The notes under the pieces: generated by a model | The model's database searches: none | The model's input: only the letters and a program-made list of their open reading frames with translations | What the model was told of the DNA's origin: nothing | Source of the DNA: Rhizobium sp. BK196 | Lineage (GTDB): Bacteria; Pseudomonadota; Alphaproteobacteria; Rhizobiales; Rhizobiaceae | Assembly (NCBI RefSeq): GCF_014193255.1 | Contig: NZ_JACHZB010000010.1 | Span: 124,001-188,000, forward strand | Direction of reading: 5' to 3' | DNA length: 64,000 nt | Translations under genes and position numbers: made by a program | Part shown: positions 33,990 through 42,259 of the stretch, piece after piece | Layout of the letters: the number at the start of each line of letters is the position of its first letter | Numbering within the stretch: position 1 is the stretch's first letter

Positions 33990-36188
33990 TCAGTTGACCG
34001 TGATCGGAGCAGTAGCCTCAAGCGGGAAGCTCACAGCGCCGGTTCCGTCACCGGCAACGCCGAGCGTTGGGAATTTTGATGCCGCATTATCCATCGGCAC
34101 CGTAGCGGGGTCCCATCCTCTGCCAAAGAGGAACTGCATCGTAGTCGCGCCAACACATGCACTGTTCAGTGACAACAGAACCGATGCTGCGCTTTCCTTC
34201 GTCGCAGTGACGGTCTTGGCGCCGACGCTATCTTTGACATAGAAGCCGCAATCGCCGGCTCCCATCGTGATATCGTCACCGCCGCAACCAACTGGATACT
34301 CGATCGCCACACGGACGGCGGTCTTGGCGCCGCTGGTGAAGACCGCGCTCGCAACGCGAGGACCGCGCCAGTATGGAACACTGCCTGGCTTCAGGATGTT
34401 CGCCTCGATCAGGGCAAGACGACGAGCATAGCGCTTCATGCTGGCGTCGTCCGGATGAACCACGTCGAGCAACACTTCATCATAGGTGATGTGCGCCAGC
34501 GTCAGGTTGGGCACTTCCGCAGCGAGCTGCAGTTGGGCTTGACGAACTGCCTCGGCTCCGGCGTCATTTCCGCCGACCTTCGCAAGTACCGCCATGACGA
34601 TTGGGGCATTAGGACGGCCGGCATTGGCGCGCATCAGCGACCATGTGTTTTTCATGCCGTCCTTGTATTTCTGGACCGTAGCCGTTCCAAAAAGCGGATC
34701 GCCAGAAGCGCCGTTCGCCGTTGAAGCGTCAGCTCCTAGGCCAAGTGCCTCCTGCTGTCCGTGATCAGTAAATATGATCGAAGGGCGTCGGCGATGCGCA
34801 GAGGCAAGCACAGCCGCTTGGGCTGCGGTAAGATCAGGGCCGGCACCAGCCATGTCCGCAAGGCTCGTGTCTTCATACCAGTAGTTCTGGAACGAGGTCG
34901 TACTGCGAGCTGCCTTCTGAACAGCCGATCCGCCATAGAACGTGCCATTGATATCTGGAGCTCCGTTCGCCCCGTTGTTCGATCCGCCGGGGTTAAGCGG
35001 GACCGCGCGGAAGTCGTCGGTAGCGGTATGCCCAATGTAAGCTCGCACCAGCGTCGGGAAGTTGGAAAAGCCAGAAGCGTTCGCAACGTTATAGGCCTGG
35101 GTCCAAAACAGCCCGGCAAGGCTCTGGCCGAGAACGAATTGGTTCCAGATGCTGGGGATCACCGGATCGCCAAGCGCATTGAAGAACGTTCCGCAGTTCT
35201 TCATGATACCGAGGATTTCAGCGTCCGCAAGCGCGGCCTGATAGAACAGATACTCTTTCCATTCCACATTGGCCGTATTGCCAACGGCGGCACTTGTGCC
35301 GTTACATGCGAGCCACACCTTGACCGACGTCAGCTGCGGGACCGTCAGCGTTTCTTCACCGATCTTGGTCTGGCCGCAGAACATCGAGACCTTTTGACCT
35401 TCGAAGCGTAGTGCAAAGGTACGCAGTCGATTCCACGTCGTAGACCTTTCGATAAGGCCGCCCGAAACATCACCGACCGCGCAGACATCTCCATATCGAG
35501 GGTCTGACGAACTTGTCGCATCTGTTGCCGCTGTCGCAAGGAACTGATGCGATTTGTCGCCCGTCGTCGGAGCCTGGCCAAAGCCTAGAAGCGTGCCGCA
35601 AAGGGTTGAAACCGAACCTGGTTGCGTCGATCCGAAAGCTGTGCCACCCCACCCACGGATCGACGCAACAACGATAACCGTAAGGACGTCAGTGGGGTTG
35701 CCGATGCTAAATGGACCGGCTGAGTTTGCAACTACAGGATCAGTAGAAAGCCCGTAACCATTGACCGTCATGCGATGGCCAGGTGAGCCGCCGTCGCCCG
35801 TCGCGGCCCGCTGGGTTCTAGGCCCGGTTGAACTGGCGCCCGGCGTAACATGAAATCCATTGCCAGACTGGTCATAAACCTGCCGCGTGCGGAACTCGGT
35901 TGCGCCAGCCGTCAGGTTGAAGCGCGTTGCCATTGCAGCGTCATCAACGAGACTGTTCAGGCTGGCATCCGTGAAGTTGATGTCGGTGTTGGTCGTGTTG
36001 TTGTCTGTCGAAACCTTCATCGCTGGGCCGGCATAGCCAGTCTTCACGCGACGGACGCTATATGCAGCCCTGAGCGGCGCCGAGGCAGCGTCGGGCGCTA
36101 TGGCTACAATGGGAGCCGGCCCCCCACCGCCCTTACCTGGGGAGGCGAGGCCGAGGCCGAGATTATGGCCGAAGAGAATCCCCGTCAT
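33990..36188 (-). CDS. Putative tailspike with arabinofuranosidase-like and SGNH esterase-like domains
   Basis: 732 residues. After a Gly-rich leader (about 1-35) comes a domain (about 36-330) with AYSVRRVKTGYAGPAMKVST and TRQVYDQSGNGFHVTPG, resembling the catalytic/LamG-like part of AbfB arabinofuranosidases. A SGNH-like domain (about 335-600) follows, with FVLGQSLAG (Ser in GQS), a GGND segment (KVGGNDAGAE) and DVVHPDD (Asp/His of the triad) near its end. A beta C-terminal domain closes it. It probably modifies or degrades host surface polysaccharide. Unusually, it sits in the head module between a virion gene and the scaffold. ATG at 36188 follows the previous stop by 1 nt. Confidence 0.7.
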   Translation of the reverse strand: MTGILFGHNLGLGLASPGKGGGGPAPIVAIAPDAASAPLRAAYSVRRVKTGYAGPAMKVSTDNNTTNTDINFTDASLNSLVDDAAMATRFNLTAGATEFRTRQVYDQSGNGFHVTPGASSTGPRTQRAATGDGGSPGHRMTVNGYGLSTDPVVANSAGPFSIGNPTDVLTVIVVASIRGWGGTAFGSTQPGSVSTLCGTLLGFGQAPTTGDKSHQFLATAATDATSSSDPRYGDVCAVGDVSGGLIERSTTWNRLRTFALRFEGQKVSMFCGQTKIGEETLTVPQLTSVKVWLACNGTSAAVGNTANVEWKEYLFYQAALADAEILGIMKNCGTFFNALGDPVIPSIWNQFVLGQSLAGLFWTQAYNVANASGFSNFPTLVRAYIGHTATDDFRAVPLNPGGSNNGANGAPDINGTFYGGSAVQKAARSTTSFQNYWYEDTSLADMAGAGPDLTAAQAAVLASAHRRRPSIIFTDHGQQEALGLGADASTANGASGDPLFGTATVQKYKDGMKNTWSLMRANAGRPNAPIVMAVLAKVGGNDAGAEAVRQAQLQLAAEVPNLTLAHITYDEVLLDVVHPDDASMKRYARRLALIEANILKPGSVPYWRGPRVASAVFTSGAKTAVRVAIEYPVGCGGDDITMGAGDCGFYVKDSVGAKTVTATKESAASVLLSLNSACVGATTMQFLFGRGWDPATVPMDNAASKFPTLGVAGDGTGAVSFPLEATAPITVN

Positions 36189-36189
36189 C

Positions 36190-36585
36190 TCAGCCCACCA
36201 GCCATTCGGCCGACTTGCCGTCAGTGCCCTGATCGATGACGACTGCCGTGAGGCCCTGATATTGAGCCGTGGTCGAAGGCGAACCACGCAGCGTTCCACC
36301 GGCCTGCGCCGAGAACGTCACAGCCCCAGCCCCATACTGCACGCCGCGCACGGCATAGCCGATCGGCAGATCATTGCGCAGTGTCACAGCAACAGCCGTC
36401 GCATCCGAGAGCAGCTTGATCTTCCCGTTGTCGGAATGTGCTGGAGTCCAGGAATTCGCGGTCAGTTTCTCGACAACGGCGAGCGCCGACATGCTGCCCT
36501 CATTGCCGGAGATATCCTTGCCATAGAGCCGGTGAAGATTGCGAGGTGTCGCATAGCGCTCGGCATCGCTCTGATAGTCGCCCAT
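36190..36585 (-). CDS. Phage virion-associated protein, unknown
   Basis: 131 residues. Begins MGDYQSDAERYATPRNLHRL; the second half is beta-rich (SDATAVAVTLRNDLPIGYAV, GAGAVTFSAQAGGTLRGS, and AVVIDQGTDGKSAEWLVG). The C-terminal pattern resembles the small beta-barrel segments seen in phage head decoration and fibre proteins, but I cannot place the family. ATG at 36585 overlaps the portal stop (TGATG). Confidence 0.6.
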   Translation of the reverse strand: MGDYQSDAERYATPRNLHRLYGKDISGNEGSMSALAVVEKLTANSWTPAHSDNGKIKLLSDATAVAVTLRNDLPIGYAVRGVQYGAGAVTFSAQAGGTLRGSPSTTAQYQGLTAVVIDQGTDGKSAEWLVG

Positions 36586-38189
36586 CACTGGCCTCCTTGT
36601 CCGCCTGGGATGGCGCCGGCATCCTGTGCCGCGCCCAAAACTGTTTGGAGAAGCTCATCGACAGTGGCCTGATCGCGCAGCACCACCAGCTCATCCTTCA
36701 TCGCGTTCTTGAAGTTCTCGGCAGTCTTGCGCTCATCTATCGCAGCGGCAGAGGTCTGCGGGAAATATGTCTTCATCATCGTCAGCAGATTACCGGCGAC
36801 CTGTATTTTCTGATTGTCCGCTGCCTGCGTAGCCGGATTGTTCGGCACCAACGTGAGCTTCCGGCCGCCGATCTTGATGTCATCGATTTTGCCGTCTTTG
36901 GTCAGCAGCCACTCGAAGCGGCGATAGACCTGATACGGACCTTCCAGCCAGAACTTCTTCCCAGGCGTACCGATGCGGCGCTGGGCCTTGACCATCTCGT
37001 CAGCCCATTGCGTGGCTGTCGGCGGCGTGTCGCCCTTCTGCTCGGGATAGTCGGCGAAATGCTTTCGCTTGATGCGGCGTTCCAGATCCGAGGCTGCATA
37101 GAACCCCAGATCAGGATCGCCCTCGAAATAGAGCTTGGCGACATCGCGGCCGGAGCCGGGGCGCATCGGGTATGCCTTGCCGGCCTCGATGCCACCCTCG
37201 AAATCCATGACACCATCATCGGGATAGCCGATCGGCGGCGCAATGGCGATATCGACGCGATCCTGCGTGGCTGCCGTGATGACATCGAGGACGCGATATT
37301 CCTGCAGCGCCTTGATCGATGGGCCAAAACCCCACGAAAAGCATGGATCTGGGGAGATGCGCGCCACGATCAGCGGTAGGCAACCCTCGCCTTCGAGCAG
37401 GACGTGGTGAATTGCAATCTTGTCGATCAGGACAACATGTTCCCAGCGGTCGATCTCTGGATCTGACCAATCGCGCCAGAAGCACCACACAACTTCGAAC
37501 GTGCTATTCTTCTCATCCGCAAGCTTTTTTGTGATCTTCGCTGGCAGCGCCATGCCAGGCAGCACGGACTTGAGCTTTGCCCCCTTTACCCAGCGGACGC
37601 GGAAACGGTCACCAACGGAGCCGTCGGCCTCGACGTTGATTTCGAGCTCGTTCGGCGGTACCGCCGAAACCTGCACTGGTTTCGTGTTGAACGGCTTGTC
37701 GATCCACCATGAAACGGTACCGACGGCTGCGTGAGGATCGAGGACCGTACCGAGTTCGGCCTCAAAATTCGAGGCCCGGATAGAGCTGAAAATCTGATTG
37801 TCTCGATCGCGAATTCTCTGCTCAATATCAGGGCGAGCGCCTTCCTTGATTTCGGCGGCCTCGCTATCATCAAGGCTCGCCTCAACCCATTTAGTGCCCT
37901 GCGGGAAGAACGCGGCAACGCATTCGGTCGCGAAATCTTCCGACACTTCAGGCCCGATGCCGGTGGCGAGATCGTCAGCCTCGTCATCGCGCTTTTTCTT
38001 CGCCTTGCTGGTCGATGTCAGATTGTAGGCCAGCCGGGTTTTCGTGAAGAAATAGGCTTCCTGAAGGTCTTTCAGAGCCTCGGTCTTCTGCGCCCTCGCC
38101 TCGGCAAGACGCCGGCAAGCCTCTTCGCTGACTTCCTTGTCGGGGAACTCAGGCGGTTTCGGCGCAAGCTTTGCGGGAGCGCGGGCCAA
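36585..38189 (-). CDS. Portal (head-tail connector) protein
   Basis: 534 residues. T7-like head-to-tail connecting protein: AEARAQKTEALKDLQEAYFF near the N-terminus, the beta core with AVGTVSWWIDKPFNTK and SAVPPNELEINVEADG, and a helical C-terminal part ending GAIPGGQGGQ. Forms the dodecameric DNA gate at one capsid vertex. The start is TTG at 38189, since there is no in-frame ATG until about residue 210 and a stop lies 7 nt upstream. GAGG is positioned 9 nt before the TTG. Confidence 0.88.
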   Translation of the reverse strand: MARAPAKLAPKPPEFPDKEVSEEACRRLAEARAQKTEALKDLQEAYFFTKTRLAYNLTSTSKAKKKRDDEADDLATGIGPEVSEDFATECVAAFFPQGTKWVEASLDDSEAAEIKEGARPDIEQRIRDRDNQIFSSIRASNFEAELGTVLDPHAAVGTVSWWIDKPFNTKPVQVSAVPPNELEINVEADGSVGDRFRVRWVKGAKLKSVLPGMALPAKITKKLADEKNSTFEVVWCFWRDWSDPEIDRWEHVVLIDKIAIHHVLLEGEGCLPLIVARISPDPCFSWGFGPSIKALQEYRVLDVITAATQDRVDIAIAPPIGYPDDGVMDFEGGIEAGKAYPMRPGSGRDVAKLYFEGDPDLGFYAASDLERRIKRKHFADYPEQKGDTPPTATQWADEMVKAQRRIGTPGKKFWLEGPYQVYRRFEWLLTKDGKIDDIKIGGRKLTLVPNNPATQAADNQKIQVAGNLLTMMKTYFPQTSAAAIDERKTAENFKNAMKDELVVLRDQATVDELLQTVLGAAQDAGAIPGGQGGQ

Positions 38190-38195
38190 TCCGGA

Positions 38196-38402
38196 TTACC
38201 TCGCCAGCGACACGAGCGGCGACTGCGTGACGCCCGCAAGCGCCTGGCGCGTGCCGAAGTAGCGCAGCGCCTTGTCGGTCTGCGTGGACAACGTGTCCTG
38301 GATGGTGTCGATTTTTTCCTGCCGCGCGGCTTCCTGCTGGCGCTGTACTTCAGGATCAGGAGCTGCGGGCTTGGGTGTTTTCTGCTTCATTTCCCTGTCC
38401 AT
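38196..38402 (-). CDS. Small phage protein between terminase and portal
   Basis: 68 residues (64 if started at ATG 38390). Sequence MDREMKQKTPKPAAPDPEVQ, then a helical part with RQEKIDTIQDTLSTQTDKAL and ending TQSPLVSLAR. Very short proteins with this layout precede the portal gene in several podoviruses; function unknown. It overlaps the end of the gene at 38356. A late-gene element lies 58 nt upstream of the 38402 start. Confidence 0.6.
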   Translation of the reverse strand: MDREMKQKTPKPAAPDPEVQRQQEAARQEKIDTIQDTLSTQTDKALRYFGTRQALAGVTQSPLVSLAR

Positions 38403-38835
38403 TCGGCTCGATAATCTGACCGCCGTGGGCCAGACATTGCCGAAACAGGGCATCAGGGCGCAAAGCACTGGACCGGAGACCGACCAGATGCGCGATCGAC
38501 GGGACGCACCAGCCGCCGACGGCAAAATTGACCGCCATATCCTGCCCGATGGGTTTTGCCATGCGCACCACCGTGTTTCCGGTGGCATATTCGCCGATCA
38601 GGATATCGGCCTCATGGTTGCCGACGACGAAAATGTGCGACCGGTCCAGATTCCAGTCGTAAAACACCCACGACTGCGCCCTTTCCACGAATCCGAAGGC
38701 GGAAACGTGCTTGAAGCGCCCCGGCACCAGCCATTTGATCCAGCGCCGCGAGGCAACGGGGCAAAAAACCAGAAACCAGTCCTTCGGCTCGCACTCGGAG
38801 AGCCGCAATCCGCCCGGAAAAACGTCAGAAGCCAC
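38356..38835 (-). CDS. Conserved phage protein of the packaging region, unknown
   Basis: 159 residues. Begins MASDVFPGGLRLSECEPKDW. It has SWVFYDWNLDRSHIFVVGNH and a possible Cys/His site (VGGWCVPSIAHLVGL), reminiscent of papain-fold phage proteins that lie between terminase and portal. No function can be assigned. Start overlaps the end of the large terminase gene by 11 bp. Confidence 0.6.
   Translation of the reverse strand: MASDVFPGGLRLSECEPKDWFLVFCPVASRRWIKWLVPGRFKHVSAFGFVERAQSWVFYDWNLDRSHIFVVGNHEADILIGEYATGNTVVRMAKPIGQDMAVNFAVGGWCVPSIAHLVGLRSSALRPDALFRQCLAHGGQIIEPNGQGNEAENTQARSS
38461..38469 (-). promoter_or_regulatory. Late-gene element copy 6 (AGTGCTTTG)
   Basis: Lies inside the 159-aa gene, 58 nt upstream of the small gene start at 38402. 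Confidence 0.6.
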
Positions 38836-40417
38836 CGCGCCGCCTCGATTTCTTGTGAAACTTGATATCGATCGGTGCTTTTCGCCCGTTATGGCTGCCG
38901 CCGATCACCGCTCTGCCCTCGCCAGCGCCCAAAACCATGTATTGGCAGGCATCTGCGATGTCGGAATAGCGATCCTTGAACGGCTTTTCATCATGCCGTG
39001 ACGTGCCGGAAATGCGCTTGAAGTGGTAGCCGCCGGCCATCGCCACTTTCAGCGTCCGGCAGTTTGTGCCACACACCAGCAAGCGCGGCTGCCCGTTCAC
39101 CATGGTGATCATGGCATACTCGACTGCCTCGATGCGGGTCTGGATGTGGTTGTTCTTGACCGGCGCCGGCCGCACCGGCATGCCGTGATGGCGGAAAACG
39201 TCATATGCCGTCGTTTCGTCAGCCTGCGTGCCGTCCTCACCCTTCGGATCGCCGAAGAACTCGACCGCATAGCCGTCCGTCTCGCCACGATTTCCGGCCG
39301 GATGCCAGTTGCCCAGCCGCCGATCGAGCAACTGCTTGACAAGGGGCGCAAAGATCGATGCGCCGGCATCGCGGGCCGTCAGCTCGGCGAAGATCCGCCA
39401 GCGATTGTTGACCAGCTGCCCGACGACACACGCGGGATTGCGCCCGAAGTCGAGGCCCACATAGACCGGCCAGCCGGCGATTGGCTCAAGCGGCTGCTTC
39501 GAGACGTGACTATCCTCGTTGAACTGCTGCCAGACCGCCTTGCCGTCTACATAGACCGTGATCTTGTTCAGGACGCGGGAATCGATCCATTGCTTGGTCT
39601 TGCCCTTGATCTTTTCCGCGTAATAGCCCGGCTTCAGCCATTTCGTGTTCTCGGCGCGCGGGTTCATCTCGTACCCGATCAGCATGCCGGCGGCATCCTT
39701 GATCTCCAGCATCGATGGCGGCTGCACGTGATAGCCCCAGTTATCGGGCTTTCGATAGGCAAGCCGCTCCTCTTCCGTCCAATCGTCCGGAAGAGGCACC
39801 TCGCCCATCATCAGCGGAATGAAATGATCCTCGCGCGGCGCGTTCATGTCGGCAATCACGCCGTCCCACGTCGCCCCGCCGTCCTTCACCGCCGGATATC
39901 GGCCGGTACGGGACTCGGCCTCATCCAGGATCGCCTTCTCGATAAACTCGAGCTCGTTGAACCATATGCCGGTAAATTCGAACGATCGCAGCTTGCGGAT
40001 ATCGTCCTCGCTGTCGAGCGCGAGGAAGATCACCTCCATCTCGACATCGCCTATGCGGATGATGTGACGGAACGGACGATCCCAGTAAAACCGCCCGTAC
40101 ATCTCCTCGGGAAACCAGTCGAGCCAGGATTTGACCGTGGTGTTCTTCAGGTCAGGAAACGTGTTGCGGCAGACCGCCCAGCGCGTTCTCCGCAGCCCGT
40201 CGGCATTCGGCCGCTGCTCACACGAGATCATCCACATTTTCTGAATGCAGGCCGTCGATGTGCCCGACCCGATCGAGCCGCGGACGATGCTCACATGCTT
40301 GCGGCACCGCATGAACTGACGCAAAACCCGACCGTCGGGCCGGTAAATCTTCCGGCCCTGCGGGTCGAGCTGGATGGTGGGGAGTTCAGCCGGGCGATCC
40401 GGCTCGATAATCTGCAT
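38825..40417 (-). CDS. Terminase large subunit
   Basis: 530 residues. ATPase plus nuclease of the DNA packaging motor. The ATPase part has a Walker A-like loop (VRGSIGSGTS, about residues 45-54), in which the usual Lys is Thr, and an acidic Walker B region (GIWFNELEFI). The nuclease part has VGLDFGRNPACV and EFFGDPKGEDGT plus the C-terminal DRYSDIADACQYMV segment typical of podoviral terminases. Follows two small genes after the small terminase subunit. Confidence 0.9.
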   Translation of the reverse strand: MQIIEPDRPAELPTIQLDPQGRKIYRPDGRVLRQFMRCRKHVSIVRGSIGSGTSTACIQKMWMISCEQRPNADGLRRTRWAVCRNTFPDLKNTTVKSWLDWFPEEMYGRFYWDRPFRHIIRIGDVEMEVIFLALDSEDDIRKLRSFEFTGIWFNELEFIEKAILDEAESRTGRYPAVKDGGATWDGVIADMNAPREDHFIPLMMGEVPLPDDWTEEERLAYRKPDNWGYHVQPPSMLEIKDAAGMLIGYEMNPRAENTKWLKPGYYAEKIKGKTKQWIDSRVLNKITVYVDGKAVWQQFNEDSHVSKQPLEPIAGWPVYVGLDFGRNPACVVGQLVNNRWRIFAELTARDAGASIFAPLVKQLLDRRLGNWHPAGNRGETDGYAVEFFGDPKGEDGTQADETTAYDVFRHHGMPVRPAPVKNNHIQTRIEAVEYAMITMVNGQPRLLVCGTNCRTLKVAMAGGYHFKRISGTSRHDEKPFKDRYSDIADACQYMVLGAGEGRAVIGGSHNGRKAPIDIKFHKKSRRRGGF

Positions 40418-40419
40418 GG

Positions 40420-40692
40420 TCAGTCGGCGAGCTCGAACTGGCTTTCGAATACGCCATGCCGCAGCGTCGTCAGCATCCCGTCGCCGCGGTGAATGATCCA
40501 GTCGCCCTCATCGATCTGCACCAGCGAACCGAAATCGGACGCCATCACATACCAGCCGCCGGCCTGCTTCGTGATCATGTCGGCGCGCAACGCTTCCAGA
40601 TACCAATCCGGCGCCGGGTCAGTCGGCTCTTCCAGAAACTGCCATGCTTCGACCGTCTCGGCAGCATCCTCAATTCTGCGGTAAGTGGGCAT
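40420..40692 (-). CDS. Phage protein of unknown function
   Basis: 90 residues. MPTYRRIEDAAETVEAWQFL is followed by WYVMASDFGSLVQIDEGDWI and a FESQFELAD end. This pattern (xx.GdWivh..dG....v....F...Fe) recurs in small phage proteins often found near replication or packaging genes; function unknown. GGAG lies 9 nt upstream of the ATG, and a late-gene element 53 nt upstream. Confidence 0.65.
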   Translation of the reverse strand: MPTYRRIEDAAETVEAWQFLEEPTDPAPDWYLEALRADMITKQAGGWYVMASDFGSLVQIDEGDWIIHRGDGMLTTLRHGVFESQFELAD

Positions 40693-40745
40693 CGTCGTTC
40701 TCCATCGCTGAGATGCCCAATCATCACGATGGCGGCTTATGCTGA

Positions 40746-40754
40746 CAAAGCACT
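40746..40754 (-). promoter_or_regulatory. Late-gene element copy 7 (AGTGCTTTG)
   Basis: Overlaps the stop of the upstream gene (TGAGTGCTTTG) and lies 53 nt upstream of the start at 40692. Confidence 0.65.
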
Positions 40755-40960
40755 CAGGTCAGTATCGCCCAGATCAGCCACGCGATGAGCGAGACGATCA
40801 GCGCCGCTCCCAGAACGACAAGCCCGACAACCGCGTTTCCAATCGACGCGTAATCGCCGTGGCCGCCCTCAGTCCGGCACATCCCACCCGCAACGATGAA
40901 AGCGATAAGCGTGATCGCCATCGGCAAAATCCACCAGCCCAAACTAATCGTCACGGTCAT
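40754..40960 (-). CDS. Small two-span membrane protein (holin candidate)
   Basis: 68 residues. Two transmembrane segments (WWILPMAITLIAFIVAGGM and AVVGLVVLGAALIVSLIAWL) are separated by a charged loop. Size and topology allow a class II holin, but the gene lies by the terminase genes far from the lysis cassette, so this is a guess. ATG 40960 is preferred: GGAG lies upstream and the longer frame to 41074 is unlike a protein. Confidence 0.6.
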   Translation of the reverse strand: MTVTISLGWWILPMAITLIAFIVAGGMCRTEGGHGDYASIGNAVVGLVVLGAALIVSLIAWLIWAILT

Positions 40961-41119
40961 CGCGTTTCTCCAATGGATGAAAAAAAATCTGAGGCCGAAC
41001 GTTCCTAGATGCGCCTCTTGTTCGTGAGGGTGGAACTGGGAAACTCGCGGCCAATTTTGCCCCCACCCCGCCATCTGAGGCTCGAAATCGAGAACAGACC
41101 GGGTACGGGGCCGCGTTCC

Positions 41120-41668
41120 TCACTCATCGTCGGGAACGTCACGCTGATACGGTAAGGCGTTATCGCCATGTTGCTCCAGATGCCTTATCTGAAGCAGCTC
41201 ATCCGCATCATCCGGCCTCAGGTCGATCACGTATCCCGGCGTCACGTTCAGCGTGTTGTTGATCTGCGTGTTGTTGATCACGGTCGCACCCACCTGATGA
41301 GCGCCTCTATCCATACCGTCCAAGTACTTAGAGGCGTCCAGCGCCACACGCTCACTGCCCGCTTTCTCGCTCAGATCGATGATCTTACGCAGCGCGCGGG
41401 GTCTCGCGCTGGTTCTCAACACCTCCTGGCACTGATTGAAGTAAGCAAGCACATCCGGCTTGATGAAGGACTTGCGGAGGTATTCGTCGGAGACGCCGAC
41501 GCTTTTGGCGGCCTCGCTGCGTGTCTGTCCCTCGAACACCATCAGTTCGACGGCGGCCTGAACGTTGTCGCTCATGACCGGCTCTTTTTTTTCTTTGCGG
41601 AGGATGGCTGCTGCCTTCTGGCCTGCTCTTGAGAGGGACTGCGCTGTCTGCTTGGAGGGGAAGGCCAT
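41120..41668 (-). CDS. Terminase small subunit / HTH protein
   Basis: 182 residues. The N-terminal 70 residues include a Lys-rich part (AAAILRKEKKEPVM), followed by a helix-turn-helix (about residues 52-75) in RSEAAKSVGVSDEYLRKSF, typical of small terminase DNA-recognition domains. A helical middle (LRKIIDLSEKAGSERVALDA) and an Asn/Thr-rich beta stretch (VINNTQINNTLNVTPGYVID) close it. It is the first gene of the leftward late region and precedes the large terminase. Start at ATG 41668 with GGAG 8 nt upstream. Confidence 0.75.
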   Translation of the reverse strand: MAFPSKQTAQSLSRAGQKAAAILRKEKKEPVMSDNVQAAVELMVFEGQTRSEAAKSVGVSDEYLRKSFIKPDVLAYFNQCQEVLRTSARPRALRKIIDLSEKAGSERVALDASKYLDGMDRGAHQVGATVINNTQINNTLNVTPGYVIDLRPDDADELLQIRHLEQHGDNALPYQRDVPDDE

Positions 41669-41941
41669 CGCTTGCGCTCCGTCCTTTCTGGAGAGGTCTG
41701 TGGGTGGGGATTGCGAGGGGAGAGCCGCGCGATGGAAGCATGCCGCCGGAAACGTTGTCAAAGCACAGGTTTTTAGTGTTGAGTTATCAATAGGTTGGCT
41801 GACGGGCTATTTTGGGCCGAAAATGACGCCCTCCAAAACGATGCGATTATTGCATGTTGGGCCTTTGCGAGTCGGTGCAATTGTTACATTGATTTGCGGA
41901 TGTTTCGATGCGATTATCGTATGCCGCATTTTGAGGATTAC
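41669..41941. other. Divergent intergenic region between late genes and the XRE regulator
   Basis: 273 bp. It must contain the start point of the leftward late region and the rightward promoter of the 41942 gene. It holds a three-site operator array (41841-41922) and a near-match to the late element (caaagcaca, 41758-41766). No complete promoter could be assigned by eye. Confidence 0.5.
41841..41922. promoter_or_regulatory. Three-site operator array upstream of the XRE-type regulator
   Basis: Three 15-bp partial palindromes: ATGCGATTATTGCAT (41841-41855), GTGCAATTGTTACAT (41875-41889), ATGCGATTATCGTAT (41908-41922). They match RTGCRATTRTYRYAT at every position and lie 34 and 33 bp apart, about three helical turns. 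The array ends 19 bp before the 41942 ATG. Confidence 0.7.
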
Positions 41942-42259
41942 ATGACCGAGAAGCCGGATAAGAGCGAGCCCGAGCACGTGCGGGCCAGATATTGGCGTGA
42001 GCATGTGGCGAAGATGTCTCGCCCTGCGTTGGCTGAGGCGATCGGGTATTCTGTGTCGACCATTGGCGACATGGAAGCCGGGATGAACAGGATCACGAAG
42101 AAGCCCATAGAGCCGGCAGCCATGAAGCGATATCGCCTGCTGTGTGCGACTGTGGGGCTGGATATCGAGTTTGATTGGGATGAGATGGAAATGATCATCG
42201 TTGAGCCGGTACTGCTCAGGATGTGGGGCAAGCTGAAGGCGAAAGGGAAGAAGAAATGA
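41942..42259 (+). CDS. XRE-family-like transcriptional regulator
   Basis: 105 residues. A helix-turn-helix in MSRPALAEAIGYSVSTIGDM (about residues 24-43) is followed by an acidic C-terminal part (LDIEFDWDEMEMIIVEP) and a Lys-rich tail. GAGG lies 5 nt before ATG 41942. It is the first of a small rightward group between the late and early leftward regions. The three-site array directly upstream suggests auto-regulation or control of the divergent late genes. Confidence 0.7.
   Translation: MTEKPDKSEPEHVRARYWREHVAKMSRPALAEAIGYSVSTIGDMEAGMNRITKKPIEPAAMKRYRLLCATVGLDIEFDWDEMEMIIVEPVLLRMWGKLKAKGKKK

Noticed and set aside
16874..40754. Late element as a sigma-54 promoter (TTTGC resembles the -12 TTGC)
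   Set aside because: The required GG exactly 10 bp upstream of GC is present in only two of seven copies (19262 and 33950).
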